64,000 nucleotides of DNA from Gnomoniopsis sp. IMI 355080. Its lineage: Eukaryota; Ascomycota; Sordariomycetes; Diaporthales; Gnomoniaceae. Shown piece after piece: positions 35,757-47,376 of this stretch. Made by a program: the position numbers and the translations under genes. Numbering within the stretch: the stretch's first letter is position 1; each line of letters starts with the position of its first letter. Below the pieces are notes generated by a model. That model was not told the origin of the DNA, did not search any database, and worked only from the letters and a program-made list of their open reading frames with translations. The stretch is taken from contig JAPEVC010000055.1 of assembly GCA_027946555.1 (NCBI GenBank), positions 62,001-126,000 of the forward strand, given 5' to 3'.

Positions 35757-38700
35757 CTATTGTCGCAGCCTGTCCCATCTCATCAGCACGGCAGCGGCAA
35801 CCACAGGCAACACACTAACAAGCTCTCCTAGGCCGGCAAACGCAGGGGGGATTTTGACTGCACCACTATCGATGGCAGAGAACACGCCACCGCCGAGCAA
35901 GATTGCGAAGAGGTTGTACGTCGCACTCCAACCAAAGTTAAACATGATTCGATGAACCGACATCTTACTGACGTCGAGAAGTGTCAATATTCCGGAAAGT
36001 CTGGCCCGCATCAAGACCACATCCGCGGCGGAATTGGCGACGTCTGTACCGGAGGCAGTGTTCACGTGGATTCCAATGTTTGCTTGAGCCAAGGCCACAG
36101 CATCGTTCGTGCCATCACCGCAAAAAACAATTGTTGGCTGAGTGGGACCTTCAAGGTTTGACTGGAGCTTCTGGATATAGTTTTGTTTGTCGGTTGGTGT
36201 GCAGCGGGAACGTATGTTGTCTTCTGGGATGTTGAGCCTGCTGGTGAGGCTGCGAACCGCAGAGTCATCATCTCCGGAAAGAACGTGCAGTGTGATTCCA
36301 CGCTTCTGAAGTTTAGTGACAGTGGAGACAGCATCTTCGCGCAGTATATCTCGCAAGCCAAAGACCGCCATCAAGGAGCCATTGATGGTGAAGCAGAAAG
36401 TGGTGTTGCCTTCAGAAGCGACAGACTTCACATCGGCCTCGGACGAGATTCCAAGCCACCTTGAATGCCCTGCTCGGAGGATCAGGCCTGAAGAGGTCGT
36501 TGCCTCGACGCCTTTGCCACTCAGCACTTTGATATCTTGTACCTCGGAGGCCTGCATGATACCACTGTCTCTTAATTTCGAGGCCAATGCTGCGGAGACT
36601 GGATGCTTGTTGGAGGTCAGAAGGCTGAGGAGCAGTGCTTGAATTCGCTCCTTGGCCATTTCAGCTTTGACGTATACCTCGCGAACAACAGTGAGTCGAC
36701 CCTCCGTCAGAGTTCCTGTCTTGTCGAAAACAACATGAGTGGTCATGTGAGCCACTTCGATCGTCGAAGCATCTTTGATGATCACTCCTCGCTCAGCAGC
36801 AAGCCCACTGGCTATCACAATGACCATGGGAACGGCGAGGCCAATGGCGCAAGGACAGGATACGATGAGCACCGTGATCGAAAAGCTAATCGACTGTATG
36901 ACAGCATCGGAGCCAGATTTATTCTGTACCGCACGACCCACGGCAATCCAAACGCAGAAAGTGACGACGGTCAATCCTATTATGACAGGGACGAAGTACG
37001 AGGCCACACGGTCTGCGAGCCCTTGGAGCTTTGGCTTTGATAACTTCGCTTCGTCGACCATGTTGGCGATCGCCGAGATAGTATTGTCTCCATGTGGTCG
37101 ATCCACTCGGGCTTCTAAGGTTCCGGCGCCATTTATCGAGCCGGCGATGACGGCAGAACCTTTGTGCTTTTCAGTGGGATTCGACTCTCCAGTGACCATT
37201 GACTCGTTAACCTCTGAGTTTCCCGAAAGGACTGTCCCATCAGTAGCGATCTTTGAGTCTGGCAGAATTTTGAAGACGTCACCATGTTGAAGAAGCCGTA
37301 TGTCAATCTCGCTCTCACCCGCCTCCTCAACTAAGATCGCCGTGGACGCTTGTAAAGACCGAATGGATATGGACTCTACTGCTTTTTGACGAGCATGTGC
37401 AGCCACATACCGACCCAATACAATCAATGTGACGAGAAGAGTGCTGGTTTCGAAGAATTCGCCAGTTGAAAGTGGGTGGCCGGCAACCAGATAGCCAAAG
37501 GATACAACTGAGTAGATATAAGCTGTGCTTGTGCTGAGAACAACAAGGAGATCCATTTCAATGACCCTCGAAAAGACCAACGACTTGACCGCGGTGACGT
37601 GGAATGGACCGGCAATTAAGAATTGCACCAGGGTTGCCAACACTAAGGAGGCAGTGCCATATGCAAGCTCGCGTTGGGGAATGGGTGCCCAAGCCATGAT
37701 TAGAACCGGTATCGTCAGTACTGCTGACAGAATGGTCGTGAAGCCGATATGACGGACATGCTTGCTGCCCGCGTGGAGAGTCGGGTCCCCCCGAGGTGGC
37801 GCCAGCTGTAAAGGGCTGCCCCAGCCCTTTTTGAGAAGGTCTCGCGCCCCAATGATCTTGTCGTCGAAAGAAATGTTCACAGCGTTCGTGCCGGTCAGTG
37901 TCATTTCCAGGACGCCAAGAGGCCATGGTTTGTCGATGAGCTCCTGTCCTGCCCCACTAGTAAGGACTTCGATACTAGAGCCTTTGTTGTTGAAGACTCT
38001 TTCACACTTGAATTCCGTTGTCCTTGTCAAGTGCTTGATGACCTCGTCCGTATTGCCATTGCCCAGGTCTACATCAAACTCAGCTCGTGACATGATGAGG
38101 CTGGTCTTGACATTCTTCACCGAGTCAAGGCTGGCCAGTGATCGCTCAAGCTTTGTCTGGCAGCCAGTGCAAGTCATGCCTGAAATGCTGAGAACGACAT
38201 GCTCATTTCCTGCAAGCCCATTTTCAATGTCAAAGGACTGTTCTTTGGGCTGTGACACTCTACTCTGGGTTGCAATCCTCTGAATGCCAGATTCGGAGCC
38301 GCAAGAATTGGCTAGATTCTTGCCATCCTCCTTCTTCCTTACTGATGAGCAGCAGTCGCCAGGGCAAAATTTCTCTGTGGGACGAGGCCGAATAGCCTTC
38401 TGCGAGGACTCGGCGTTCATAGATTGCCGAGATCCACGGCGGGAACTGCTCAAGACTCAGGTTCAGCTCGGTGACTTTTGATAGAGCAGCCACTGATGTT
38501 ACTAACCAGTGTTTCGTCTCTAGAGACGTTCTCTGTGGTTTCACACAGCATGATTCTTGACCTAAAGCCAGAAGAGCACGGCACAGACATCCGAGAGCTT
38601 CCAACTTTGCAGCGTACTTTATTCTCGTTGAGAGACTATGGACTTCGCAAGATTGGCCCTCAAGCTCTTGAATTGAGTTAGATGCACCGAAACCTGGCGC

Positions 38701-39161
38701 GACAAAAGTCAGTAGCTGTTCTGGAGTTCTGGTGGACGATGTCGATGGTAGTATTCACCCTTGCAGCTCGTGCTCCGTTGACACTCGCGAGCGGCTAGTC
38801 TATCCAAGCAAGACTTATCACAGCATGGTGATGGTTTTCCAGCGCAGCATGGCGGATCTTCTGGTGCAGTGGCAACTGGCTGGTTCTGGACTCGCCTCGC
38901 ATCTCCGTCCCCAGCTGAAGGCTCCTCATCGCAGCAGTCGTCTTGGCAGCAGTCGTCTTCAGGAGAAGCCTGCGCTGCAGTGGAATGCTGTTCTTTATCA
39001 CAGCAGGCATCTTGGCAGATATTATCTTCGCGAGGGGCCTCTTGTGCAGTAAAACACTGTTCTTCAGCACAGCAACTATCTTGGCAGCTGCTGGAGACTG
39101 CTCCGGGTCTGGTGTCCAGAGATTGCTCTACATTCGCACAGCACCCAGTGATGATTGTCAT
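35757..39161 (-). CDS. Copper-exporting P1B-type ATPase (CrpA-like) with Cys-repeat N-terminus
   Basis: Pumps copper out of the cytosol; resembles the fungal CrpA copper-detoxification ATPase. Three exons, 39161-38759, 38693-38507 and 38445-35757, 1092 aa, phases consistent. The N-terminal ~130 residues contain three tandem units with CQDSCC, CQDACC and CQDDCC, then CCDKSCLDRLAARECQ and, after a splice, LEALGCLCRALLALGQESCC, a block typical of CrpA-type proteins. One heavy-metal-associated domain has GMTCTGC (286-292). Core motifs: TGES actuator, C727-P-C729 in the membrane, phosphorylated D771 in DKTGT, HP in NKHPVS, and GDGTND. It diverges from the DUF4246 gene across 751 bases. The track splits it because of introns; the joins are supported by frame and by the CrpA-like blocks. 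Confidence 0.92.
38898..39110 (-). repeat. Three coding repeats encoding CQDxCC units
   Basis: Imperfect tandem units of roughly 22-27 codons in the copper ATPase N-terminus, each with CQD-x-CC and acidic residues, with spacers such as TAQEAPREDN and TAAQASPEDD. Probable metal-binding repeats made by internal duplication. Boundaries approximate. Confidence 0.65.
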
Positions 39162-39912
39162 TGTCCTCAGTCAGTCTTATCAATATAATATATAGAGGCT
39201 ATGATGGAGTTTTCTTTCTAAACATGCTACAAAGCAGACGTAATCTGCGGTTGGTGGTGGATGTTTTAGCATTGCCTCCCCCCCGGGGGCTGTCCCGACG
39301 TCGGACGGTCGAGACCCGGCTTGTTACATTACATCGTCAACGGATGCGGGGTTCGTTCCGGACTTGGTCCGACTGTGACTAGTTGTTGACTATGTGTCGA
39401 ACATGAATCATGCCCGAGAAGGACTCGAGATATAGTGTCTCCCAAAGGAACTAGTAAGGAATCACGACCAGCTAATATTGCTGCTGCAAAAGCACCGTGC
39501 AACTTCGCTCGTGTTCCGTCCAAGCTAAGCCAAGCCAAGCCAAGGCGTGTATAAAAACGAGCTTAGATTAGCTTGCAGCCTTGCCCTCAAGCACTAATTA
39601 GCAAACCGCCTTGACTCAAATGCAGCGCTGAAATATACGGCCTTGGCTGTGCCATAATCGGCCATAATCGCAAAATCTTCTATTTCATCCTGGACTTACT
39701 CAAGGCAGCAAGCAGATGCCTAACCAAAAGTGGATTCAACAAAATGCACATCCTTGACGCAAAATTGCTTTGCCTCTTACACACTTATCTATAAGAACAG
39801 GCAATTCATTATGCGTTTCGCTGAAATATGGAGGAAGTTCCACGTTGTTGCTGCATACAATCATCCGCAGTACCCTTCTTGAACGTCAATCTCCGGGGCT
39901 CCCTGAATCACC
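39162..39912. promoter_or_regulatory. Divergent promoter of the copper ATPase and DUF4246 genes
   Basis: The 751-base head-to-head region includes a direct repeat of AAGCC/CAAGC units (39521-39545) followed by TATAAAA at about 39551 on plus. No copper-responsive element could be assigned with confidence. Confidence 0.45.
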
Positions 39913-41895
39913 ATGGAGTTAACGTTCATATATGAGCAAGGCTCCGAGGAGAACTTTGACGATACAGACGAAGAACAGCGACGTTTCAACCATGGGGCCA
40001 ACGACTTCCAGCAGGATCGTCTCACAGCTAGAGAGGTGGCAATGCTGGGAGTCATGAACGCGTTGACCGACAAGCCTCACTGGGAAGAGAAGGTGTTGGA
40101 CGACGAGATCTCGAACAAGTGGGGCGAAGAAGCTCGACAAATCCATTTGATGAGCGAAAAAGCTTGGGAGTGGTGTCTCCTCGAGCTGCGAGACAAGGCA
40201 GAGCGGTTCAAGAAGACCGGCCGTGTCTTGGTGCTCGATACCGGTTCGAGAATATCCAAATCAGAGGCCACCGTGCCCGAGGCACTCAACCGAGAGCTGA
40301 GGCATGCCGTCCAGCCTTTGCATGACCTACCAGAGGACGAAAAGGATTGGCATCCCGGCTCGGAAGGCAAGGTCCTGGATACCGTCCACCCATCTCTATT
40401 CCCTCTCGTTTTTGGCAGGACGAGAGCTCTGTCGGACGGTGGAATAGTTCCGTTGGATTTCAGCAACGCTCAGCCCTTCGATGCGCATGAACAGGTGGCG
40501 CCACAGCCGCCAACAGCCGGGCGAAGATCCCCCAAATTCCAGTGGCTCCCTTGCGAGGTGAAATTCACCGAAAGTACAGGAATGGACGTTGCAATCACTT
40601 CCTACATCAATAATCTCCACCCCAAGAACAAGTCAGCCTACGCAGCAATCGAGAAGATCATTTCGCTCGCGATACCGGCTTGGAATGAGGTTCTGGTTCG
40701 TGGACACGACGGACGTACCCCGCCCCGCATTCGAACGTACGGTGCCCAGTTTGCTGGCGAACTACCCTCATGGTATGGGGAGCTTCAAGCAGCTGAGAGG
40801 AATCGACACGAGGACCCAGAAGCTTACAGGGAGGCGCGCAGAAAGGTTGCAGAGTATTGTGGCTACGAAGACCGAGTTGAAGAGGAGGATGAAGACGAAA
40901 TTGATGTGGAAGACGAATGCATGAGCGTTGATGAAGATGAACTTGGCCCCGAGTATGTTGAAGAAAACGGCTTGACATCCACAGTCGATACTTACTACGA
41001 GCGCCACGTTCGACAAGTTGTCCACCCCGAGCCGGGCGTGTCCTTCACCTATAGCCAGTGGAAAGCTGGGCTCACAGGTCGTGGCGTTGTGCCAGGAAGT
41101 CGCTCATTGGAAGACTCTGATTCCGATGAGGATGAACCTCGAAAGGATCATGACTATTATTCGATCCGCATACAAGACGAATTCCGCGATGAGGGGCTGC
41201 AAGTCATCGTCAAGCTTGCAAGCATCGAGCTGACGCCGGACAAGCCTACGCATGAGGGTGGTAGCTGGCATGTCGAGGGCTTGCCGCATGAGCACATTGT
41301 TGCTACGGCGCTGTATTACTATGATGTGGACAATTTGACCGAGGCGAGGATATCCTTTCGCACAGAGGCTAGACTGGACGATGAGAGAATGGATTACGAG
41401 CAGGGTAGGTACCTCAACGCTCCAGGTCACACTATTCACAAACTCAAGACTGACCGTGACTTCACGTTTCGTTTCACAGACGACCATAAGCCTTTGGCTG
41501 AGATCTTTGACGTTCGCTCCGGCCGTCTTCGATATGAAGCAGCAATTCAGGACCTGGGCTCTGTAACCACCCCTCAAGGTCGCTTGTTGGCATTCCCAAA
41601 CACTTTGCAACACAAGGTAGAGCCTTTTGAGCTTTCGGATAAGTCACGGCCAGGTCACCGACGATTTTTGGCACTGTGGCTTGTGGACCCACACTATCGT
41701 ATACCCTCGACCTGTAATGTACCACCGCAGCAGAAGTCATGGTGGGCGGACACTGGACATCCAGCACCCGATGGAGAGCTGTTGATGTCGCTCGACGAGG
41801 CGAAGAAGTTGCGGCTGGAGTTGATGGCTGAGCGCACAAGGGCTGTGAAAGCTATTGATTCTGGGGTGAGTACTTATAATTTTTGTGAGCACTGA
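39913..41895 (+). CDS. DUF4246 protein, possible 2-oxoglutarate/Fe(II) oxygenase fold
   Basis: Intronless, 660 aa, usual length for the family. N-terminal part: MLGVMNALTDKPHWEEKV and VPEALNRELRHAVQPLHDLPEDEKDWHPGS; middle acidic insert (about 300-345); C-terminal core with GGSWHVEGLPHEHIVATALYYYD, then LLAFPNTLQHKVEPFEL and GHRRFLALWLVDP. The core pattern, His/Glu cluster, later His, then Arg on a following strand, looks like the facial triad and cosubstrate arginine of 2OG oxygenases (inference). The end NFCEH agrees with how family members finish, so a possible GTGAGT donor just before the stop is not used. Biological role unknown. Confidence 0.85.
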   Translation: MELTFIYEQGSEENFDDTDEEQRRFNHGANDFQQDRLTAREVAMLGVMNALTDKPHWEEKVLDDEISNKWGEEARQIHLMSEKAWEWCLLELRDKAERFKKTGRVLVLDTGSRISKSEATVPEALNRELRHAVQPLHDLPEDEKDWHPGSEGKVLDTVHPSLFPLVFGRTRALSDGGIVPLDFSNAQPFDAHEQVAPQPPTAGRRSPKFQWLPCEVKFTESTGMDVAITSYINNLHPKNKSAYAAIEKIISLAIPAWNEVLVRGHDGRTPPRIRTYGAQFAGELPSWYGELQAAERNRHEDPEAYREARRKVAEYCGYEDRVEEEDEDEIDVEDECMSVDEDELGPEYVEENGLTSTVDTYYERHVRQVVHPEPGVSFTYSQWKAGLTGRGVVPGSRSLEDSDSDEDEPRKDHDYYSIRIQDEFRDEGLQVIVKLASIELTPDKPTHEGGSWHVEGLPHEHIVATALYYYDVDNLTEARISFRTEARLDDERMDYEQGRYLNAPGHTIHKLKTDRDFTFRFTDDHKPLAEIFDVRSGRLRYEAAIQDLGSVTTPQGRLLAFPNTLQHKVEPFELSDKSRPGHRRFLALWLVDPHYRIPSTCNVPPQQKSWWADTGHPAPDGELLMSLDEAKKLRLELMAERTRAVKAIDSGVSTYNFCEH

Positions 41896-42833
41896 ACCTC
41901 ACAGCTGGCCTCCAGTTTATGTTCTTAGAAGCACTTCATTTCAGGCCGAGCCGCTGCAGTGAAACAAAATATAGGCCCCTGAAGCAGTGCTCAACTCACA
42001 CAAGCATCAGTCATTTATTTTGTTGCTAGACTTTAACTTTGCTGAGAATTACCTCGTATACGCAGAACTCCGTGCTATTCATGTGTTCTTTTCTGTGGAC
42101 TGAATTCGAGGCGGGGATCGCACACTATAGGAGGGCCTTTAGCTCCCATTGGTTAATGTGACACGGCCTGTGGTACCTATAAACACAAAACACAGTTGTG
42201 ATAAATCATCAAGCCCTTCCTGAAGAGTTCTTAACTAGAAATCCATTTCAAGGGATTGCTTTGTGGCTCCGACTCCTTGTAGACCTGGTGCACGGCATGC
42301 GCCTCTTCGTCTGGCCACCTGACAGTAGCCACACCCACAGCACATTTTCATAGGTATGCAATTCTGAGTTTGCAATAGATACAAAGGAAATTTTACTGTA
42401 ATACACATCTCTGAATGATCTTTGGAGGATTGGGCATCAGAGGAGAACGGAGGGCAGATTGGCTACATGCGACTCACAAAATCGCCGCAGCCACAATATG
42501 CTCAAGTTGACCCTCAAACTTTACCAACAGCGAACACGCACATTGATTATATGATCCATTGCTCCACGCAATTCACATACAGCCTGGCCTTGTCGCCTTC
42601 AGCCAAATTTCCCCATTTTGCTAACGATCTTTCGCACCTTCACTTTATCCATAAGATGATAAGGGAGGTATGTAAATCGATCTCGAATAAAAAGCACTAA
42701 CCATCATTTGCATTGCTGCTAATTTCGACTGTTCACTTCCAAAGTTCGAAAGTTTCCCATCCATGTACCCTCTGACTGTGTCGCAAAGTCCACTTCTTCT
42801 TCAATTCGCCATTCCCAATCCCCGAAAGTCGAA
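41896..42833. other. Intergenic, no gene seen
   Basis: 3' flank of the DUF4246 gene and promoter of the F-box-like gene. An ORF at 42422-42700 has no supporting features. Confidence 0.45.
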
Positions 42834-44571
42834 ATGGACAATCAACCGGATGACACTGTCCAATTACCCAGCAAGATGAGAATCTTCATTGGAGGGGCCG
42901 AGGAATTGTAGATACCTACATGGAAAGCCTCCCCTGGACCGAGCTTTCGTCGATTTCCAGAACTTTCACCAACGTTACGACAAAAGATCATAACAGAGAT
43001 TGTACGAGATGCCAGGCGGAACGGAGGCCCCATCGCCAATCTTGCGACCGTTGGCAGACACTGGCAGGCTGAAGTTGAGTCGATCACTTTTCGATCTCTC
43101 CGGATGGGATCTCAAGACCTTGTAGCTTTCGAGAAGCTTGTGAGTTCTTCCTTGGCCCCCCGCGGTGGTGGAAAAAAACAAAAGGCTCGATCCGTTCATC
43201 CGCTAAAAAAAACACAGGTCTGCAAAGGTCGACGCTCATCATGCGTAAGAACCATCTTCCTAAACATCAACCTCGAGTCTCTTGGACCCTACTTCGCTCC
43301 GATCCATGTCGACGACTTGCTGGCCTCTGATAATCCCTGGATCACCAACTCGCCTGAGCACCGTCGCAATCAGGCTCTTGTCAACATCTCCAACGTCTTT
43401 GCGCGCTTGTTCACTATCTTGAAGAGCTGGAATTCAGAGGGACGTGACAGCACTCGTTTGGTGGATGTCGGCTGGAAAATCACCAATACCCAAGATACTA
43501 GGGACTTCAACCAGGCAGACGAGCTGCTAAAAACTTCGGTCGCACTTCGATGTGATTTCAGTAGGCTCCCAGAAACATCGCTCATAGGTTCTGTATCTGC
43601 CTTTGACGACGGATCTGCATTCCGACTCCATCCCTCTTCTGCACTGGCCCTGATGCGAAAGACACCCAATGTCCATACGACGCACATCAATCTTGGTCCA
43701 GGGCTCCTTAATCCGGTCGCACCTAGCTATAACAATGCAGCAGAACAAGGTACGTCCAGTCCCATTTGTCAATTATATGCCAGTCCTTTGCTGACAGTTC
43801 GCAGTAGCACTGCGTTCGTTGCCAAACGGGCTCAAGGTAATCAGCCTAGGTTCGGAAGGTCATTTCGACGACTACGCAAGCAGGCTGTACCGCCCAGATA
43901 ACAATGAGCACAGTATACTGACTGAATCAATTGCCGACCTGGGGCTCTACCTGCACAATCTAGAAGACTTGAAGCTTGAACGTGTGGCCAATGTGGGGCA
44001 GTTCTTTACACAGCAATCTATGCCCAATGCCAAGTTGAGGTGGCCTAGACTCCGCAACCTTGAGATTGTGGGAGACTGGCCCAACTGGAATGCGCAGAGC
44101 AACGACATCATGTTTCTGGATGTGGCTCAAGCGCTCTACGGTATGCCCAGATTGAGGAAGATGGACGTCCTGACCAACTCAATTCGAGTCTGCCTCGGCT
44201 TTCAGCTAGCCCCCGAGAATTCGCACTGGCCTGCATGGCCGGAGTTTGCTGTCCTCTACATCAGAAGCTACGTGCCTCCACCTGAGCTTGTCGAGATCTG
44301 GAAGGCAGCCGTAGGAAGGCAGTGGGGGGTCCCTGTGCTGGGTTATACCTACAAACCCGATGAAACGAACTTCTTGCCCTGGAAAGACCCGCACATGGGC
44401 TGTGAATCGGAGGCAGAAGCCATCTCGGCGAATCATGACACTGTGGCCGCACAAAAGGCGGAGCTCGAGCATTGGCGCTCTCGGGCAGAGAAGGGATCTC
44501 GAACTGGGGCTGTGAATACGGATGGATGGCGCGCTTGGAACGAGGTGGCAGGAGTTGAAGACAAATGGTAG
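42834..44571 (+). CDS. F-box-like fungal protein, start unresolved
   Basis: Main exons to 43139, 43218-43749 and 43805-44571 join in phase. An F-box-like helix pair, FPELSPTLRQKIITEIVRDARR, is followed by ANLATVGRHWQAEVESITFRSL, the typical start of a large family of fungal F-box/leucine-rich proteins; later comes NQALVNISNVFARLFTILKSW and a C-terminal half with leucine-rich repeat character (LEDLKLERVANVGQF, LRNLEIVGDW, MPRLRKMDVLTNS). The ATG at 42834 is in the same frame, but a TAG at 42909-42911 lies between it and the F-box. A poor 54-base intron (GTCCAA..TTGTAG, 42858-42911) or an upstream exon would repair it; otherwise the gene is broken or starts at 43104 without its F-box. Targets unknown. 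Confidence 0.65.
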
Positions 44572-45099
44572 ATCACGTGAAACGATCAAGATTCAAGAGG
44601 CGACAGCGTACCCAAGGGCCAAGGAACTGGAAGCGGCATACTGCTGGATTGGCGTGTAAATTATGGACTAATAAGGCGGCTAGCACAACTTGTTGTATGT
44701 TTTATTCAGACGCCAATTGCGCGGCTATGATCTTCGATGTACAGTACAGCACTTCGACAAGAGAGAAGACAAGCATGTGGGCGCTGAAGCAATTTGAGAG
44801 TTGGTCAAGGTTTCAATGATGTGATTGATCCTGCAGATCAATTCCGGGTGGCTGAATAAGTGCCTATAGCAGGGTGTGTTTACTGGTGCGGTGCCTGGGG
44901 TACCTCCTTGGCGGTGCTTGTATGTACCCATGTATACTTTGCAAGGGTCTATTATCCCCCCTCCTTCATCCTTCATGCTTCATGCTTCAGGCCTCACAGC
45001 TCCAACGTCAAACATATCGATCCATCTCATCTACCCAAGGCCCGACCGCATGTCGTCCCATCACACCTGTCTTCAGTGCCTTCAGTGCCGCCGCCAACC
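44572..45099. other. Intergenic / 5' leader of the mannosidase
   Basis: The frame is open upstream of the mannosidase ATG for 80 codons from an ATG at 44860, but this sequence is not like the family and would displace the signal anchor, so it is treated as leader. Confidence 0.45.
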
Positions 45100-46899
45100 A
45101 TGTTAGGGCTCACGCGACGCAAGAATGGCTGGCTCCTCGGCGCTGCCGGGATAGCTACCTTGTATCTCATGTTCCTCTTGAATGGGAACAGCCCTTACAG
45201 TCGGATATACATGCCACCATCACATCTCAAGTCAAAATGGCAGCTTCCCGACGACTACTTCTGGAAAACAGTCTCGGTTTACTACCCTCCGAAATCAATA
45301 CGACCCCTGCCCACCGAGCGTCCTGTCCCTTTCCCCAAAGTCCAAGCCTCGAAATTTCCAAAGGCGACTCCTGAGCGTGACCAGCATCTTGAGGCTATCA
45401 AGACTGTCTTCACCAAAGCTTGGAATTCCTACAAGGAGAAGGCCTGGCTGTACGATGAATTGATGCCCGTAAGCGGCAAATCCAAGAACCCCTTCGGAGG
45501 CTGGGGAGCCACCCTGGTCGATTCTTTAGACACGCTCTACATCATGTCCTTATTCGATGAGTTTGAACAGGCCGTCAAGGCCGCCGAGACCATCGATTTC
45601 ACAAAGACCAATCTTGGCCAAATCAATGTCTTCGAGACCACGATCCGGTACCTGGGCGGCTTCCTGTCAGCCTATGATCTCTCGGGCGATGTGAGGCTGT
45701 TGCGCAAGGCCGTCGAGGTGGGTGAGCTGCTGTACAAGGCCTTCGATACGCCTAATCGCATGCCAGTCACCCGATGGGATATGGAAGCCGCGGGCCAAGG
45801 CAACAAATACCTTGCCGACGAGAACGTGTTGATCGCCGAAATTGGCAGTCTGACTATGGAGTTCACCAGGCTGTCTATTCTGACAGAAGATCCCAAATGG
45901 TTTGACGCGGTACAACAAATCGCAGATCTGATGGCCGAGGCTCAGGGGAAGACGGAATTGGAAGGAATGTGGCCGATGGTTGTGAACGGGAAACAAGCCA
46001 ACTTCCACGAGGGTACACACTTCACACTTGCCGCGATGGCGGATTCGGCCTTTGAATATCTGCCAAAAATGTCGGCGCTTCTCGGCGGAAAAATTCCCCA
46101 ATATCAAGCCATGTACGAGAAGGCCATGGACACAGCGTCCCGCTACCTACTATTTCGCCCGCTCACACCCGATAACGCCGACATCCTCATCGCTGGCAGT
46201 GCACTCACCGAGACGGAAAATCGCAAGACTACCGTCACTATCAACCATGAGGGACAGCACCTGACCTGCTACGCGGGCGGGATGTACGGCTTGGGCGGCA
46301 GGCTCTTCGACCGAAAAGCAGATATCGACATTGCTACAAAATTGACAGAGGGCTGCGTTTGGACTTATGGCGCTATGCAGCATGGCGTAATGCCCGAAAC
46401 GTTTCACATGGCACCTTGCCCCGATAGAGACGAGTGTGAATGGGATGAGCTCGCGTGGAAGAAGCGAGTGGTCATAAACGCGGGCGAGACCATCACTGGA
46501 GATTATGACACCGATATGGGGACAGCAGATCGGATCATCAAGCAGGAACGACTGCCGCAGGGCTTCACAAAAATTGGCGACAGGAGGTACATACTCCGGC
46601 CCGAGGCCATCGAGAGTGTTTTCGTCTTGTATCGCATTACTGGCAGGGAGGACTTGCTGGATACGGCCTGGAAAATGTTCACGGCCATTGACAAGATGAC
46701 AAGCACTACACTCGCCAACAGTGCAGTGAACGACGTCACGGTGCCGGGTCAGCCGGCAGCAAGCGACAGCATGGAGAGCTTCTGGATGGGAGAGACGCTG
46801 AAGTACTTTTATCTGATTTTCAGTGACGAGCGGCTTGTCGACTTGGACGAGTGGGTGTTCAACACAGAGGCGCATCCTTTCAGACGGTTGAAAAGGTAG
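45100..46899 (+). CDS. Class I alpha-1,2-mannosidase, glycoside hydrolase family 47
   Basis: Trims alpha-1,2-mannose from N-glycans in the ER/Golgi. Intronless, 599 aa. Type II membrane topology: short basic tail, anchor WLLGAAGIATLYLMFLL at about 11-27, then a luminal stem. GH47 landmarks: GWGATLVDSLDTLYIM, LADENVLIAEIGSLTMEF, HLTCYAGGMYGLGG, ILRPEAIESVFVLYRITG, and the end block DSMESFWMGETLKYFYLIFSD with DEWVFNTEAHPF. The catalytic acids of the family lie in these blocks, including the Glu of RPEAIES and of EAHP. The start follows a CCAACC ATG context and places the anchor properly. Confidence 0.93.
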   Translation: MLGLTRRKNGWLLGAAGIATLYLMFLLNGNSPYSRIYMPPSHLKSKWQLPDDYFWKTVSVYYPPKSIRPLPTERPVPFPKVQASKFPKATPERDQHLEAIKTVFTKAWNSYKEKAWLYDELMPVSGKSKNPFGGWGATLVDSLDTLYIMSLFDEFEQAVKAAETIDFTKTNLGQINVFETTIRYLGGFLSAYDLSGDVRLLRKAVEVGELLYKAFDTPNRMPVTRWDMEAAGQGNKYLADENVLIAEIGSLTMEFTRLSILTEDPKWFDAVQQIADLMAEAQGKTELEGMWPMVVNGKQANFHEGTHFTLAAMADSAFEYLPKMSALLGGKIPQYQAMYEKAMDTASRYLLFRPLTPDNADILIAGSALTETENRKTTVTINHEGQHLTCYAGGMYGLGGRLFDRKADIDIATKLTEGCVWTYGAMQHGVMPETFHMAPCPDRDECEWDELAWKKRVVINAGETITGDYDTDMGTADRIIKQERLPQGFTKIGDRRYILRPEAIESVFVLYRITGREDLLDTAWKMFTAIDKMTSTTLANSAVNDVTVPGQPAASDSMESFWMGETLKYFYLIFSDERLVDLDEWVFNTEAHPFRRLKR

Positions 46900-47376
46900 C
46901 TTTAGATATTGAGATAGATATGGGGAAGCGTTTGAGTTCTGTTTGTACTATCCCTTTAATGACAGCTAATGATACCCGGCAGATTGGTATAAGGACTGGC
47001 ATTAGTTCCCTGACGTGTAGCCTTGCTTTTCATTTGGAAGTTTGATTCTCGTGGTATGGACATATTATAGTCGTCTGATATACTCAGCGAATATCTGGAA
47101 AAGAGGAGCAATGGTATCTGGAATGAGCAATACGACATGAAGTTCAACATGGCTGCACAACGTCGCACGCTGCTGGAGTAAATGAAGACACGCGTGCCAA
47201 GGTATCAGTGAGCGAGAGTTTCAAATGCCTTAGATATATGGAATTCTTAAGGCTCGAAGGCTTCATCGAGCTATGGTCACATTCACTGCTCAGCAACATT
47301 GTGATTCATGTCTCGCCGAGGTCTCATTTAGATCCAAAACAACATCATCTCGAATCCAAAAACGAACAACCCTCGC
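46900..47376. other. Convergent 3' spacer, no gene seen
   Basis: Lies between the ends of the mannosidase (plus) and the APH-type kinase (minus). Confidence 0.5.

Noticed and set aside
41868..41935. Possible final intron in the DUF4246 gene (GTGAGT near the stop)
   Set aside because: The unspliced end NFCEH agrees with the family ending, so splicing is not needed.
44860..45099. 80-codon N-terminal extension of the GH47 mannosidase
   Set aside because: Unlike the family and would sit before the signal anchor; the ATG at 45100 has a better context.
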